From NCBI GenBank assembly GCA_003134765.1, contig PLCM01000018.1:1-64000 (forward strand): a stretch of DNA of 64,000 nucleotides, written 5' to 3'. Below the pieces are notes generated by a model. The model had not been told where the DNA came from. It saw nothing but the letters and a program-made list of their open reading frames with translations, and did no database searches. Position 1 is the stretch's first letter. Every line of letters begins with the position of its first letter. Made by a program: the position numbers and the translations under genes. Positions 15,218 through 24,494 of this stretch are shown here, piece after piece. This DNA is from Spartobacteria bacterium. GTDB taxonomy: Bacteria > Verrucomicrobiota > Verrucomicrobiia > Chthoniobacterales > UBA10450.

Positions 15218-15310
15218 GTCATCCCGAGCGCAGTCGAGGGATCCCGGTTTGTTACCCTAAAGCTTCCGCCACGGATCCCTCGATCCCGCGGCCGCGGGAC
15301 TAGGGATGAC
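15218..15310. repeat. 'gtcatcccgagcg-cgagggatccc' element, copy 2
   Basis: Left arm tgtcatcccgagcgcagtcg followed by agggatccc; the right arm is ggatccctcg...gggatgac with a divergent middle (atcccgcggccgcgggacta). It lies between the divergent MFS and NlpC/P60-like genes. Confidence 0.75.
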
Positions 15311-15333
15311 ACGCAATTGAGAGCGAAAAAATA

Positions 15334-16269
15334 ATGGGTTTGGCGCGCGAGCAGCTTCCTTCCGGAGGCATGCGCTTCATACCCGGCACCATGGCTGGCA
15401 GGGCTGCTCTTTTCTGCGGCACGATCGCCCTTCTTTTTTTTCTGCTCCCGAGCGTGGAAGCGCGGCCGCTGCGACACCGGAAACCGACTCCGTTTGCGGT
15501 CGCACTCCAACCATTCCTGCTTGCCCGGTCGGTCGTTCACGCCGCGGCAGATCCGATTGTCCACAACGCTCCGAGGATTTTGGGCGCCACCGCGGTCGCT
15601 CCGATCAGAGTCGCTTACTACGCGCCGCGCAAATTGAAGCCGCGGCCGCCCCGGGGAGCGGAAGAAGTCTACCAGGCGGAGGAGGAATCGGACCCAAAAC
15701 CGATTCGAGTGGCGTACGCGGTGTCGGGAAGAACGCAGACGGCGGCGCCGCAGCGGGAGGAATTCGATCAGGATCAAGACCAGGATCAAGAGCAAGGGCA
15801 AGAGCAAGAAAGTGGAAACATCGAGCGGCGGGGAGACCGGCCGACTGTATCTGGCGGCCGGGCGGTTTTGCGCAACGGCGTCGCGTATGCGCCGTCGCGG
15901 GCGCCGCAGAGTGTGAAGAACGCGATCTGGGCGGCCAACACGCTGCGACGGAAACCGTACATCTGGGGAGGCGGCCACGGATCGTTTTATGATCGTGGCT
16001 ATGACTGCTCGGGGACGGTTTCATTCGCGTTGCACGGCGCGGGATTGCTGAGTTCGCCGCTGCCTTCTAGCGACTTGATGCAGTACGGCGAACGTGGACG
16101 GGGCCGGTGGATGACGATCTATTCCAGGCAGGGACACACCTTTGCGGTGATCGCCGGATTGCGTCTCGACACGACCGACCTGGGCCGGGGTGGCGACGTG
16201 GGACCGCGGTGGTATGCGTACGAGCGCAACACGAGTGGTTTCGTCGCGCGGCATCCGGTGGCGCTTTAA
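15334..16269 (+). CDS. Exported NlpC/P60-like cysteine peptidase
   Basis: Up to 311 residues; internal ATGs at 15370 and 15391 give better signal peptides (hydrophobic RAALFCGTIALLFFLLPSVE, cleavage near VEA-RPL). Residues about 60-185 are low complexity, Pro/Arg-rich and then Asp/Gln/Glu repeats (EFDQDQDQDQEQGQEQE). The C-terminal 120 residues are the enzyme domain: YIWGGGHGSFYDRGYDCSGT with the catalytic Cys, and GHTFAVIAGLRLDTT with the catalytic His. Such domains hydrolyse cell-wall peptide bonds. No fixed partner nearby. Confidence 0.82.
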   Translation: MGLAREQLPSGGMRFIPGTMAGRAALFCGTIALLFFLLPSVEARPLRHRKPTPFAVALQPFLLARSVVHAAADPIVHNAPRILGATAVAPIRVAYYAPRKLKPRPPRGAEEVYQAEEESDPKPIRVAYAVSGRTQTAAPQREEFDQDQDQDQEQGQEQESGNIERRGDRPTVSGGRAVLRNGVAYAPSRAPQSVKNAIWAANTLRRKPYIWGGGHGSFYDRGYDCSGTVSFALHGAGLLSSPLPSSDLMQYGERGRGRWMTIYSRQGHTFAVIAGLRLDTTDLGRGGDVGPRWYAYERNTSGFVARHPVAL

Positions 16270-16451
16270 GCAGAGGACAGAGATCAGGGGGTCAGGCTCG
16301 GGAATTAAACCGCGGATCGGCGCGAATTTCCGAGGGATTTTTCAAACTTCTCTCACGCGGGAGATCCGCGTAATCAGAGGTCAAAAATTCCCAAAATTCT
16401 GAATCCAAAAGGGTCGGGAGCTGCATCTCACTTCCAAAGAGACCAATTCCT

Positions 16452-17114
16452 ATGAGCACCTTTACCATCCGGCCCTTTGCCGCAGCGAAATTGTTGACGT
16501 TCGCGGCCCTTTCCCTCGGCGGCTGCCACCTGGGCGGCATCAGGGGCGACGGCAACATTGTTACCGAAAGCCGCCAGGTGCAGGACTTTACGAGCGTGGA
16601 AGCCGAAGGCGCGTTCGACATCGAATGGGTGCCCGGCCCGGCATCCTGCACGATCAGGACCGACGAAAATCTCCTCAGGCACGTCGAGACGAGCATGAAC
16701 GGCAAAAAGCTCCAGCTCGAATGGCATGGCCAGCTCCGGCCGACCCACGGAATGAAAGTAAAGCTTTTCAGCTCGGGACTGAGCGGCGCCAGACTCACCG
16801 GCGCGGTCCGGCTGACGGGGACCCGACTTTCCGGCAAAGGCTTTTATCTCGAGGGGGCCGGTGCGACCCGTGTGACCGTGGATGGAACCGTCGACGAACT
16901 GATGGCGACCATGTCGGGCGCGAGCAAGCTCGACGCCGAATCCCTGCAAGTGAAGACAGCGGAGCTCTCGATTTCCGGTGCCGGGAAAGCGGAAGTTTCC
17001 CCGAGCGAAAGCCTGAAAGTGGCGATCTCAGGCGCGGGCAAAGTGACCTACAGCGGCAACCCGACCGTGGAAAAACACATCAGCGGCGCGGGCTCGATCC
17101 GGAAACGCGATTAA
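16452..17114 (+). CDS. GIN-domain (DUF2807) lipoprotein
   Basis: 220 residues. Lipoprotein signal with lipobox LGGC (Cys about residue 26). The rest is the 'putative auto-transporter adhesin, head GIN domain' fold: GDGNIVTESRQVQDFTSVEA at the start, then ladder-like repeats FSSGLSGARLTG, EGAGATRVTVDGT, SISGAGKAEV and AISGAGKVTYSGNP. The family forms a right-handed beta structure at the cell surface; function is not established. It is isolated, with the cupin gene following after 40 bp. Confidence 0.87.
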   Translation: MSTFTIRPFAAAKLLTFAALSLGGCHLGGIRGDGNIVTESRQVQDFTSVEAEGAFDIEWVPGPASCTIRTDENLLRHVETSMNGKKLQLEWHGQLRPTHGMKVKLFSSGLSGARLTGAVRLTGTRLSGKGFYLEGAGATRVTVDGTVDELMATMSGASKLDAESLQVKTAELSISGAGKAEVSPSESLKVAISGAGKVTYSGNPTVEKHISGAGSIRKRD

Positions 17115-17154
17115 AAGAAGTTGAGGGCAGGCCCCGCTTCGCCAAGGCTACGGC

Positions 17155-17550
17155 GTGGCGAACGACACATCCCCGGCGGGGTTTTCCTACAATACCCGGC
17201 TCAATATTCTGAAGGGCCCGCTCGAAACGATCGACGTCGGCGCTCTCGTCGATGCGTGCACCGATCGCTGGTATAACCAGACACTCTGCCAAGTGGACGA
17301 ATCAGTCGTTCGTCTCGGCGTCGTCCAGGGCGAATACCATTGGCACAAGCACGAGAATGAAGATGAATTCTTCTACGTCGTCAGTGGTCAGCTTTTAATT
17401 GACCTCGAAGATCGGTGCGTTGATCTGACGCCGGGCAAAGCGGTCGTGATCCCGAAAGGGGTCATGCATCGTCCGCGCGCGCCGGTGCGAACCGTGATCC
17501 TGATGGTGGAACGCGCCGGCATCGTGCCGACGGGCACGGCGGCAACATGA
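17155..17550 (+). CDS. Cupin-domain protein
   Basis: 131 residues from a GTG. One small cupin barrel: motif 1 YHWHKHENEDEFFYVVSGQ with His, His and Glu ligands, and motif 2 PGKAVVIPKGVMHRPRAP with the last His. All four metal ligands are present, so an enzyme or metal-dependent sensor is possible. Overlaps the next gene by four bases (ATGA), so the two are translationally coupled. Confidence 0.85.
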   Translation: MANDTSPAGFSYNTRLNILKGPLETIDVGALVDACTDRWYNQTLCQVDESVVRLGVVQGEYHWHKHENEDEFFYVVSGQLLIDLEDRCVDLTPGKAVVIPKGVMHRPRAPVRTVILMVERAGIVPTGTAAT

Positions 17551-18209
17551 GGAGAAGGTGGCGGGCCGTTTTCGCGGCGGTCGTCGCCGGCGCTTTTATC
17601 GCCGGTCCTGCGGCCTCCGCACCGGAAGCGACTCCGGGCGAGTGGAAATTCATTTCCAACAAAGACGGCGTCGCTCTTTATCGGCGACAGCGGACGGCGT
17701 CCTATGAGTCGAAAGCGATCGGCGAGATTGCGGCCTCGAGCGCTCTCGTCCATGCGATGCTGAGCGACGTCGAATCCTACACGAGCTTTATGCCTTACAC
17801 TGCAGAGTGTCGAGTGGTGAAGCGCGAAGGCGATTCGTTGGTTGCCTATCAACGAATCTCGGCGCCGCTCATCAGCGATCGCGATTACACGGTCAGAGTC
17901 CGATGGAGCTCGAAAGCAGTGGAGGGAGGGAAAAGCTACTTCAGCAAATGGGAGACCGAGAATGGGCTCGGACCTCCGGAAAAATCGGGCATCGTGAGGG
18001 TGAAACTGTGTGATGGAAGCTGGCGGCTCGAACCGATTGGCCCGAATGCCACCCGCGCCACCTACACGATCTACACCGACAGCGGGGGAATGATCCCGGC
18101 GTTCATCAAGAACACGGGGAGCCAGATCGGAATCCGAAAAATGTTTGCGGCGATTCGCAAACAAGTCCTCGATCCGAAATACGTGACCGAAGCGAAAGCG
18201 AAGGACTAG
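17547..18209 (+). CDS. Exported START/SRPBCC-domain protein
   Basis: 220 residues. N-terminal signal peptide (RAVFAAVVAGAFIAGPAASA, cleavage near ASA-PEA). The mature protein is a START-like fold: WKFISNKDGVALYRRQ, then AMLSDVESYTSFMPYTAECR, ISAPLISDRDYTVRVRW and GGMIPAFIKNTGSQIGIRKM, as in the StAR-related bacterial group that holds a hydrophobic ligand in a central cavity. Likely binds a lipid or similar small molecule in the periplasm. Coupled to the cupin gene. Confidence 0.87.
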   Translation: MRRRWRAVFAAVVAGAFIAGPAASAPEATPGEWKFISNKDGVALYRRQRTASYESKAIGEIAASSALVHAMLSDVESYTSFMPYTAECRVVKREGDSLVAYQRISAPLISDRDYTVRVRWSSKAVEGGKSYFSKWETENGLGPPEKSGIVRVKLCDGSWRLEPIGPNATRATYTIYTDSGGMIPAFIKNTGSQIGIRKMFAAIRKQVLDPKYVTEAKAKD

Positions 18210-18245
18210 AGGGGCCCGCAATCAGACGGGCTCGCCGTGGCGAGA

Positions 18246-18743
18246 TTAACCGGATTTACCGGGTTGGGAGAGAGCCTCCCGCCCGTAGGTGCGCATCGGC
18301 GGTCCGGATTTCCGGTTCAGGCCTTTCATAAAAAAGCTGAGGATGTTGACTGCAACAACGAGGATGAAGCAGATCAACAGAATGCGCACCTGGGCGGTGA
18401 CTTGTTTGGTGGCGCCGGTTTCGAGCGTGGCTTCGGTCGGACTCTGCGGATCATGCGCGACGGTCACTTCGCTGCCGACCGGGTAGCGGGCCAGGATGGT
18501 GTCCACTTCTTTGGGGCGATAACCTCCGGCGAACGAAATGCGCTGCGAACTGAAAGGCGCGCCATTCACGGAATAGGAATAGGTGATGCGCGGCTGGCGG
18601 CGAAACATCACCTTCGCGATTTCGACAGCGGTGATCATGCCGGCGGTCGTTGGCCAGGCCGTGCTCGCCTTGGCCATCTGGACATTCTTCCACGCTTTAT
18701 AGAGAGCGAAGGGGAAGACGATCAGGAAGATAAGTGCGAGCAC
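18246..18743 (-). CDS. DUF3592 membrane protein
   Basis: 165 residues: a TM helix at the N-terminus (LALIFLIVFPFALYKAW), a small soluble beta domain (WPTTAGMITAVEIAK, then ITYSYSVNGAPFSS, and YPVGSEVTVAHDPQSPTEA) and a second TM helix (ILLICFILVVAVNILSFF). This is the DUF3592 plan: a periplasmic or cytosolic beta domain held between two helices. Function unknown. Downstream of the IVP-like gene on the same strand, separated by a short 'aaggcgg' repeat. Confidence 0.85.
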   Translation of the reverse strand: MLALIFLIVFPFALYKAWKNVQMAKASTAWPTTAGMITAVEIAKVMFRRQPRITYSYSVNGAPFSSQRISFAGGYRPKEVDTILARYPVGSEVTVAHDPQSPTEATLETGATKQVTAQVRILLICFILVVAVNILSFFMKGLNRKSGPPMRTYGREALSQPGKSG

Positions 18744-18748
18744 GGTGT

Positions 18749-18783
18749 GAAAGGCGGAAGGATGAAGGCGAAAGGCGGAAAGT
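18749..18783. repeat. 'aaggcgga' simple repeat
   Basis: Runs gaaaggcggaaggatgaaggcgaaaggcggaa. The inverted unit recurs at about 19166-19190 (ttccgccttccgccctccgcc), where it is translated as the Arg/Gly/Lys-rich last residues of the histidine kinase. Both lie at 3' sides of genes on the same strand. Confidence 0.6.
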
Positions 18784-18786
18784 TAT

Positions 18787-19158
18787 TCAGACAGCGCTTT
18801 GTCGGCGAGTCTTAACTTTCCTGGTCATCGTGACGAAGATTGCAAGGAGTTCGTTGGTCTCCTCGTGCAGCGGCTTAACCAAACGCGGCTTGATGACTTC
18901 GGCGTCCGCCAGTAATTCGAGCCACAATTCTGATTCGTCGAGTTCTTGCTGCGCCCCTTCGAGCTTGCTGATGAAATCGAGGTCCGATTTTGCGCGACAG
19001 GCTTCCCGGTAATGCGCCGCTACCGAAGTTGCGGACCGCAACAATTGTTTGCCCAGAACTTCCGCTACCGCATCTCTTCGCGGCAACGCGCGAAACAGTC
19101 GAATAACTCTGAGAGCGTATTTTTTTGTTCGCGTCCGCAAATCTTCTGGCGCGCTCAT
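18787..19158 (-). CDS. Four-helix-bundle protein (23S rRNA IVP-like)
   Basis: 123 residues. It shows the family pattern: LRTRTKKYALRVIRLFRALP, then QLLRSATSVAAHYREACRAK with the hallmark 'S..S....YREA', and ESELWLELLADAEVI. These proteins were first seen encoded in intervening sequences of 23S rRNA, but most copies, as here, are free-standing and of unknown function. Its start overlaps the stop of the kinase gene by 4 bp (ATGA), so it is translated with it. A second, broken member is at 55080. Confidence 0.85.
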   Translation of the reverse strand: MSAPEDLRTRTKKYALRVIRLFRALPRRDAVAEVLGKQLLRSATSVAAHYREACRAKSDLDFISKLEGAQQELDESELWLELLADAEVIKPRLVKPLHEETNELLAIFVTMTRKVKTRRQSAV

Positions 19159-20372
19159 CTTGTTTCCGCCTTCCGCCCTCCGCCTTCCGCCCTTAGATCC
19201 CCCGCTTCGAGCATCCGGACGCGTTTATCGAGATAAGGCAATCGGATGGTCAGGGTGAGGCCTTTGCCTTCATTGCTTTCGATGGCCATCTCGCCGCCGT
19301 GCTCTCGCACGATCCGGCGCACGATCAGGAGGCCGAGGCCGGACCCCGTGCTCTTCGTCGTGAAGTACGGCTCGAAGACACGGCTCAGACTCTCGGCCGA
19401 CATTCCTCCGCCGGTGTCGGTGAAACTGATGTTCACATGAGTTGCGTCCAGGTCGGTCCGGATGCGCTGGATCCCGCGGCGCTTCATCGCTTCAAAGCTG
19501 TTCTTGATGACGTTGTAAAATGCCTGCTTTATCTGGTCGCGATCGATTTCTATGAGCGGCAGATCGGGACGCAACTCCGCTTCGACGACGATGTCGCGAT
19601 CCTGAATTTCCGGCGCAAAGAAGCGGAGCGCCTCCTCGACGATCGCGTTCACATTCTCCGGATGAAGGAGCGGTTTCGATGGCCGAATGGCCTGGAGAAA
19701 TTGCGTGACGATCGAATCGAGCCGCGTGATTTCGGCCCGCGAGATCGCGATGGCCTCCTGGAGCTCTTCCTTCACCTTGCCATCGAGCTTGCGCACTTTG
19801 CGCTCCATCAATTGCAGGTGGATGTGGAGCGAGTTGAGCGGGTTGCCGATTTCGTGGGCGACGCCGGCCGCCAGCAGCGTCAGCGCGTTGAACCGCTCTG
19901 ACTCGATGGTTTTTTCGGTCGAGCGACGGCTCTCGGTGATGTCGCGAAGGATGATGGCGTGACCGACGGGTCCGGCGTGATTGCTCGCCCCATCCTTCGG
20001 CATCCGGCGTTCAATGAGCAGTGGGACGATATAGAAATTCAGGAACCGGTTCGCCGGATAAAAAATTTCCATGTCGCGGCTGATGGCACCCTGCGATTGC
20101 GAAAGGGACTTCCAATCCAGCCCGCGCACTCGTTCATCGAGCCGCTTGCCGATCGACGTGTCGGCCTCGAGACCGAACAGTTCGCAGGCCGCGTCGTTCA
20201 CATATGTGATCCGGCCGTTGGCGTCGGTCACGATGATTCCTTCCTGGATCGCGTTGAAGACGGTCTCGATGAGACCCTTCTCCTGAGCGAGCTGGAGGAG
20301 ATAATTCTGGACGTCTTCCGGCCCGATCCGCCCGAGGCGTTCGATGAGTTTGTCGAGAAAACCGGACTTCAT
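19155..20372 (-). CDS. PAS-domain sensor histidine kinase, NtrB-like
   Basis: 405 residues, no membrane helix, so a cytosolic sensor. PAS domain at about residues 35-145 (FNAIQEGIIVTDANGRITYV, then ILRDITESRRS). HisKA with phospho-acceptor His in LLAAGVAHEIGNPLNSL (about residue 195). HATPase domain with N box (FYNVIKNSFEA), G1 FTDTGGGM and G2 STGSGLGL. The arrangement resembles NtrB-type kinases, which usually act on sigma-54 activators; no response regulator is adjacent. The start at 20372 is where homology begins. The last about ten residues derive from a simple repeat. Confidence 0.88.
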   Translation of the reverse strand: MKSGFLDKLIERLGRIGPEDVQNYLLQLAQEKGLIETVFNAIQEGIIVTDANGRITYVNDAACELFGLEADTSIGKRLDERVRGLDWKSLSQSQGAISRDMEIFYPANRFLNFYIVPLLIERRMPKDGASNHAGPVGHAIILRDITESRRSTEKTIESERFNALTLLAAGVAHEIGNPLNSLHIHLQLMERKVRKLDGKVKEELQEAIAISRAEITRLDSIVTQFLQAIRPSKPLLHPENVNAIVEEALRFFAPEIQDRDIVVEAELRPDLPLIEIDRDQIKQAFYNVIKNSFEAMKRRGIQRIRTDLDATHVNISFTDTGGGMSAESLSRVFEPYFTTKSTGSGLGLLIVRRIVREHGGEMAIESNEGKGLTLTIRLPYLDKRVRMLEAGDLRAEGGGRKAETR

Positions 20373-20431
20373 CTGTTCAGTGTAGGGCGATGCTTCGCCG
20401 CTCGCCAGTTCACGCGTGTCATCCCGGTCCT

Positions 20432-20572
20432 GGGGAGCGCAGGCTGCCAGCCTGCAGTTGCCGGCAGCTTGCCGGCAACACCGAGCGACGGGCAAGTATT
20501 ACTCGCCTAACGAGCCGCGGGACCGCATCTCGGCAAGCTGCCGAGATGAACAGGCTGGCGGCCTGTGCTCCC
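20432..20572. repeat. 'ggggagcgca' four-hairpin element, copy 1
   Basis: Outer ends ggggagcgcaggctgc / ggcctgtgctccc. Internal hairpins: ttgccggcagcttgccggcaa and catctcggcaagctgccgagatg, each with a perfect stem. Lies between pnp and the kinase gene. Compared with the copy at 40151-40280, the loops (cagct, aagct) are the same but the stems differ by paired changes. A third relative is at 45400-45524. Confidence 0.75.
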
Positions 20573-20594
20573 GGAGGTGTGATCGCCGCTCGGC

Positions 20595-22757
20595 CTAGCG
20601 CCGTGGCTGTTCGACCTGATCGGGCTCGGTGGTCTGGCCGGCTTCGGCGGCGGCGCGTTCCTTGAGCGCGGCTTTGCGGCTCAATTTCACGCGACCTTTG
20701 TCGTCGATGCCGATGCACTTTACCCAAATCATCTCGCCCATCTTGGCCACGTCTTCCGTGCGGTTCACGCGGAAATCGGCCAGCTCGGAAATGTGGACGA
20801 GGCCGTCCTTGCCCGGGAATACCTCCACGAACGCGCCAAAATCCTTAATGGAAACGACGCGGCCGTGATAAGTCTGCCCGACTTCAATCTCGCGCGACAT
20901 GCCGCCGATGATTTCCTTCGCGCGTGCCATGCTCTCGGGGCTGGTCGCGTAAATGTGGACGGAGCCGTCGTCTTCGATATTAATCTCGGCGCCGGTTTCA
21001 GCGACAATCCCCTTAATGGTTTTGCCGCCGGGGCCGATGAGGGCGCCGATTTTCTCCGGATTAATTTTGATCGTCTCAATCCGGGGCGCGTATTTGCTCA
21101 GGTCGGAGCGTGGCTTGTCGATGGCTTGCGCCATGATCTCGAGAATTTTCGTGCGCGCTTCTTTCGTGCGCATGGTCGCTTCAGCCATGATTTTGTGGCT
21201 GACGCCCGGCAACTTGAGATCGAGCTGGAACCCGGTGATGCCCGCTTCCGTTCCGCAGACTTTGTAATCCATGTCCCCGAAATGATCCTCAGAGCCGATA
21301 ATATCGGTGAGCAGCTCGTAGCGTTTCAGGTCGCCGCCGTCGCCAAATTCCGTGACGAGGCCGACACTGATCCCGGCGACTGGAGTCTTGATCGGAACGC
21401 CGGCATCCATCAGGGCGAGCATTCCGCCGCAAACGCTGGCCATCGAGCTGGATCCGTTTGATTCCATGATCTCGCTCGTGATCCGAACCGCGTAACGGAA
21501 ATCCTCGGTGCCCGGAACCACCGGCTCGAGCGATCGCTCGGCGAGCGCGCCATGGCCAATTTCGCGACGGCTGGCGCCGCCCGTCCGTCCGGTTTCGCCG
21601 ACGCTAAACGGCGGGAAGCTGTAATGGAGGAGAAAGCTCTTGGAAGTTTCGCCGCCGCCGTAGGCATCAATATTCTGCGCTTCTTCGATCGGCGCGAGAG
21701 TGACGAGCGCGAGGGCCTGCGTTTCGCCGCGTTGAAAAATGGCGGAGCCGTGGGCGCGAGGGAGCACGCCCACTTCACAAGTGATCGGACGCAAATCCTG
21801 ATAGCCGCGGCCATCCATGCGTTTCTGCTTGTCGAGCACGCTGATCCGGAAGGCTTTCTTCTGCACGTAATCGAACGCCTGTGAGATCGCGAATTTGTCG
21901 GCCTCGGGGAATTTCTCCAGCACGGCCGCCTTCACCTCTTCTTTGAGCGCATTCACCGCTTTGCTGCGATCGACCTTCTTTTCGTTGTAGAGGGCGCCTT
22001 CGATCCGCTCGCCCGCAACCTGGTAGGCCACCTCGAGGATGTCCTGGTTCACCGTCATCAATGGCATCTCGCGCTTCGGCTTGCCCACCTGGGCAGCGAG
22101 TTCCTTCTGGATCCGAATCATCTCCCGCGCATGCCCATGGGCGAACTCGAGCGCCTTAACGAACGCTTCTTCCGGAATCTCATGAGCGGCGCCTTCGATC
22201 ATAATGACGTCGTTCTCCGTCCCGACGTAAACGAGGTCAAGATCGCTGTCGTTCCGTTGATCGTGAGTCGGATTGGCGATGAATTCGCCGTTCACCCGTC
22301 CGACGCGCACCGCACCGATTGGTCCGGCGAAGGGAATGTCGGAAACCGTCAGCGCGGCGGAGGCCCCGTTGATCGCGAGAATATCGGGATCGTTCTGGCC
22401 GTCGGCGCTGAGCAGGATCGAAATGATCTGGGTGTCGTAAAGATAACCGGCCGGAAAGAGCGGGCGCAGGGGACGGTCGGTCATGCGCGAGGTGAGCGTC
22501 TCTTTTTCCGACGGCCGTCCTTCGCGTTTGAAATAGCCGCCCGGAAATTTCCCGACGGCGGCTGCTTTCTCGCGGTAATCGACGGTGAGCGGGAACCAAT
22601 CCTGGCCCTCCTTGATTTGGGTGGCCGAGACTGCGCTGACGAGGACCATGGTGTCGCCGCACGAAACGACCACGGAGCCATCGGCGAGCTTCGCGATCTT
22701 GCCGGTTTCGATTGAAATTTGCGTGGACCCGATCTGGGCCGTGACCTTGTGTTGCAT
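20595..22757 (-). CDS. pnp: Polyribonucleotide nucleotidyltransferase (PNPase)
   Basis: 720 residues, full length. 3'-5' phosphorolytic exoribonuclease of mRNA decay. Two RNase PH domains (first [20 protein letters not shown]; second [16 protein letters not shown], then [19 protein letters not shown]), then KH ([16 protein letters not shown]) and S1 ([20 protein letters not shown]) RNA-binding domains. The active-site stretch near [16 protein letters not shown] is intact. rpsO lies upstream, as in many bacteria, with a long hairpin between. Confidence 0.97.
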   Translation of the reverse strand: MQHKVTAQIGSTQISIETGKIAKLADGSVVVSCGDTMVLVSAVSATQIKEGQDWFPLTVDYREKAAAVGKFPGGYFKREGRPSEKETLTSRMTDRPLRPLFPAGYLYDTQIISILLSADGQNDPDILAINGASAALTVSDIPFAGPIGAVRVGRVNGEFIANPTHDQRNDSDLDLVYVGTENDVIMIEGAAHEIPEEAFVKALEFAHGHAREMIRIQKELAAQVGKPKREMPLMTVNQDILEVAYQVAGERIEGALYNEKKVDRSKAVNALKEEVKAAVLEKFPEADKFAISQAFDYVQKKAFRISVLDKQKRMDGRGYQDLRPITCEVGVLPRAHGSAIFQRGETQALALVTLAPIEEAQNIDAYGGGETSKSFLLHYSFPPFSVGETGRTGGASRREIGHGALAERSLEPVVPGTEDFRYAVRITSEIMESNGSSSMASVCGGMLALMDAGVPIKTPVAGISVGLVTEFGDGGDLKRYELLTDIIGSEDHFGDMDYKVCGTEAGITGFQLDLKLPGVSHKIMAEATMRTKEARTKILEIMAQAIDKPRSDLSKYAPRIETIKINPEKIGALIGPGGKTIKGIVAETGAEINIEDDGSVHIYATSPESMARAKEIIGGMSREIEVGQTYHGRVVSIKDFGAFVEVFPGKDGLVHISELADFRVNRTEDVAKMGEMIWVKCIGIDDKGRVKLSRKAALKERAAAEAGQTTEPDQVEQPRR

Positions 22758-22800
22758 GACTGCGTTTCTCCTGGATTGGCGAATCCCAGGCCGGTCACCC

Positions 22801-22850
22801 TGATTGTAGGTTTTAACCCCGAAAGCTTTCGGGACTAAAACCTCTAATCA
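22801..22850. terminator. 50-nt hairpin between rpsO and pnp
   Basis: Arms of 25 nt (tgattgtaggttttaacccc... / ...actaaaacctctaatca) pair with about 21 matches around the centre gaaagctttc. On the minus strand it falls after the rpsO stop and before pnp. In enterobacteria the pnp leader forms an RNase III-processed stem used for autoregulation; this could play that role or attenuate rpsO read-through. Confidence 0.55.
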
Positions 22851-22954
22851 AAGTGGAACGTCGGCCTGAGCGCCGGGTTTACTTTCTATTTAACGAACTC
22901 GTTAGGCCGAGAGCGCAAAACGGAGACGAGCGTAACCAAAAGACGGACCTGCGG

Positions 22955-23218
22955 CTATTTCCGCAGGTTGAGCTTCGCGAGCAGGTTTTTATACCTGTCG
23001 GACTCCGACTTGCTCAAATAATCGAGCAAGCTCCGTCGCATCGCCACCATCTTAAGGAGGCCGCGGCGCGACGAATGGTCTTTGGCATGGCTCTTGAGGT
23101 GTTCGGTCAGCTGCCCGATCCGGCGGGTGAGGAGGGCGATTTGCACATCCGCGCTGCCGGTATCCTTCTCATGGAGCTGGAACTCCTTCATGTCCATCGT
23201 GTCACTGCTTTCTGCCAT
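22955..23218 (-). CDS. rpsO: 30S ribosomal protein S15
   Basis: 87 residues from the ATG at 23218, the normal S15 length (89 in E. coli). Shows [39 protein letters not shown] and [17 protein letters not shown], the conserved four-helix protein. The open frame extends 27 codons further upstream but without homology. Paired with pnp downstream. Confidence 0.97.
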   Translation of the reverse strand: MAESSDTMDMKEFQLHEKDTGSADVQIALLTRRIGQLTEHLKSHAKDHSSRRGLLKMVAMRRSLLDYLSKSESDRYKNLLAKLNLRK

Positions 23219-23324
23219 AAACGAGCCGGTATTGTAGGTGAAGAATAGGTCTTGGCAAGGGGGAGAATGGGAACGCGGGTACCGATGCTCGGGGAACATT
23301 CGTCCAAGACGCTCAGTCGACCGC

Positions 23325-23699
23325 CTACTGCTTTTGCATCTCCTTGATTAGTTCACTCGATCCTTTCAGCGAGACTTTGTGCGACTTCGCGATCTGGGCC
23401 CAGCTTTGGCCGGATTTCTTCAAGGCGACGATCGTGCTGAACTTCTTTTTGGTCGCGAGCGAGAGAGAATGGGCGACATAGACGTCGCCGAAGCTCAGGC
23501 CGGTGCGCGCTTTTTCCTGTTCCAGCGTTGTCGTGGCCACGTCCGTATTAATGGTGATGATAGTAAGCATGCGCTGCTTGTTCGTGCGGACGGCCGCGTT
23601 GATGTCCTCGATCAATTTGGCGATCGCCGCCGGATCTTCGGCCATGGCCATCGCCGCCGACAGCACTGTCGCCAGGAAGATGACGACGAACTTTCTCAT
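23325..23699 (-). CDS. Small secreted protein, unknown function
   Basis: 124 residues. Signal peptide ([19 protein letters not shown], cleavage near AMA-EDP). The mature part is mostly helical ([20 protein letters not shown]) and ends with a short motif [15 protein letters not shown] that resembles a degenerate HTH or LysM-like turn. I do not recognise the family. Divergent from the ABC ATPase gene, with 48 bp between the start codons. Confidence 0.7.
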   Translation of the reverse strand: MRKFVVIFLATVLSAAMAMAEDPAAIAKLIEDINAAVRTNKQRMLTIITINTDVATTTLEQEKARTGLSFGDVYVAHSLSLATKKKFSTIVALKKSGQSWAQIAKSHKVSLKGSSELIKEMQKQ

Positions 23700-23747
23700 A
23701 AATAGCCGCTTTAGTTTTGCATAGTCTGAAGCCGGGCGCGAGCCGTC

Positions 23748-24488
23748 TTGAAATGTATTGAACCCCGCAGCGGTTTTCCGTTAGCTCGGCATGGCTTGAC
23801 TGCGAACGAGATAACCTCGAAGCGGACGCTCATCGAGGTGCGCGATTTGCGACGCTCTTTCGATGAGGAGGCGGTCCAGGCGCTGCGCGGAGTGAGCTTC
23901 ACAATCGACCAGGGGGAATTCGTTTCCGTGCGGGGCCCCAGCGGATCGGGCAAGACGACGCTGCTTAACATCCTCGGAGCGCTCGACACCCGCTTCGAAG
24001 GAAACGTCCTGATCGATTCGGTGGAGCTGCGGCACCTGCCGAGTCCGGAACGTTTTCGCGCCTCCACGATCGGATTTATTTTCCAATCTTTTCATCTCCT
24101 GGCCGCGCTGACCGCTCTCGAAAATGTGCAGATGCCAATGTTCGAACAGAAATGGCGCGCGTCCGAGCGGCAGGAGCGGGCTGCCGCGCTTTTGAAAACG
24201 GTTGGCTTGGAACACCGGATGCATCATCTGCCAGCCAAGTTGTCGGGCGGTGAGCGGCAGCGGGTCGCCATCGCGCGCAGCCTCGCGAACGAGCCGAAGC
24301 TCCTCCTGGCCGATGAACCCACGGGAAATCTCGACAGCGAGAACGCCCAAAAAATTTTGGAGGTGCTCTGCGGAATTCATCAGGAACGCAACATGACGAT
24401 GATCGTGGTCACGCATGATCCCGAAGTCGCCGCGGCGACCGGCCGGACGCTGCGGCTGCGCGACGGTCAACTGACTGCGGAGGGATAA
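23748..24488 (+). CDS. ABC transporter ATPase, LolD/MacB (AttE-like) type
   Basis: 246 residues from TTG 23748; a TTG at 23796 is an alternative, since homology begins at [12 protein letters not shown]. Complete nucleotide-binding domain: Walker [11 protein letters not shown]-loop IFQSFHLL, signature LSGGERQR, Walker [11 protein letters not shown]-loop VTHDP. The [16 protein letters not shown] segment is typical of the family that drives FtsX-like permeases (mechanotransmission). The permease gene follows after 6 bp, and both face a gene with an AttH-like domain. Confidence 0.92.
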   Translation: MKCIEPRSGFPLARHGLTANEITSKRTLIEVRDLRRSFDEEAVQALRGVSFTIDQGEFVSVRGPSGSGKTTLLNILGALDTRFEGNVLIDSVELRHLPSPERFRASTIGFIFQSFHLLAALTALENVQMPMFEQKWRASERQERAAALLKTVGLEHRMHHLPAKLSGGERQRVAIARSLANEPKLLLADEPTGNLDSENAQKILEVLCGIHQERNMTMIVVTHDPEVAAATGRTLRLRDGQLTAEG

Positions 24489-24494
24489 GAACAG

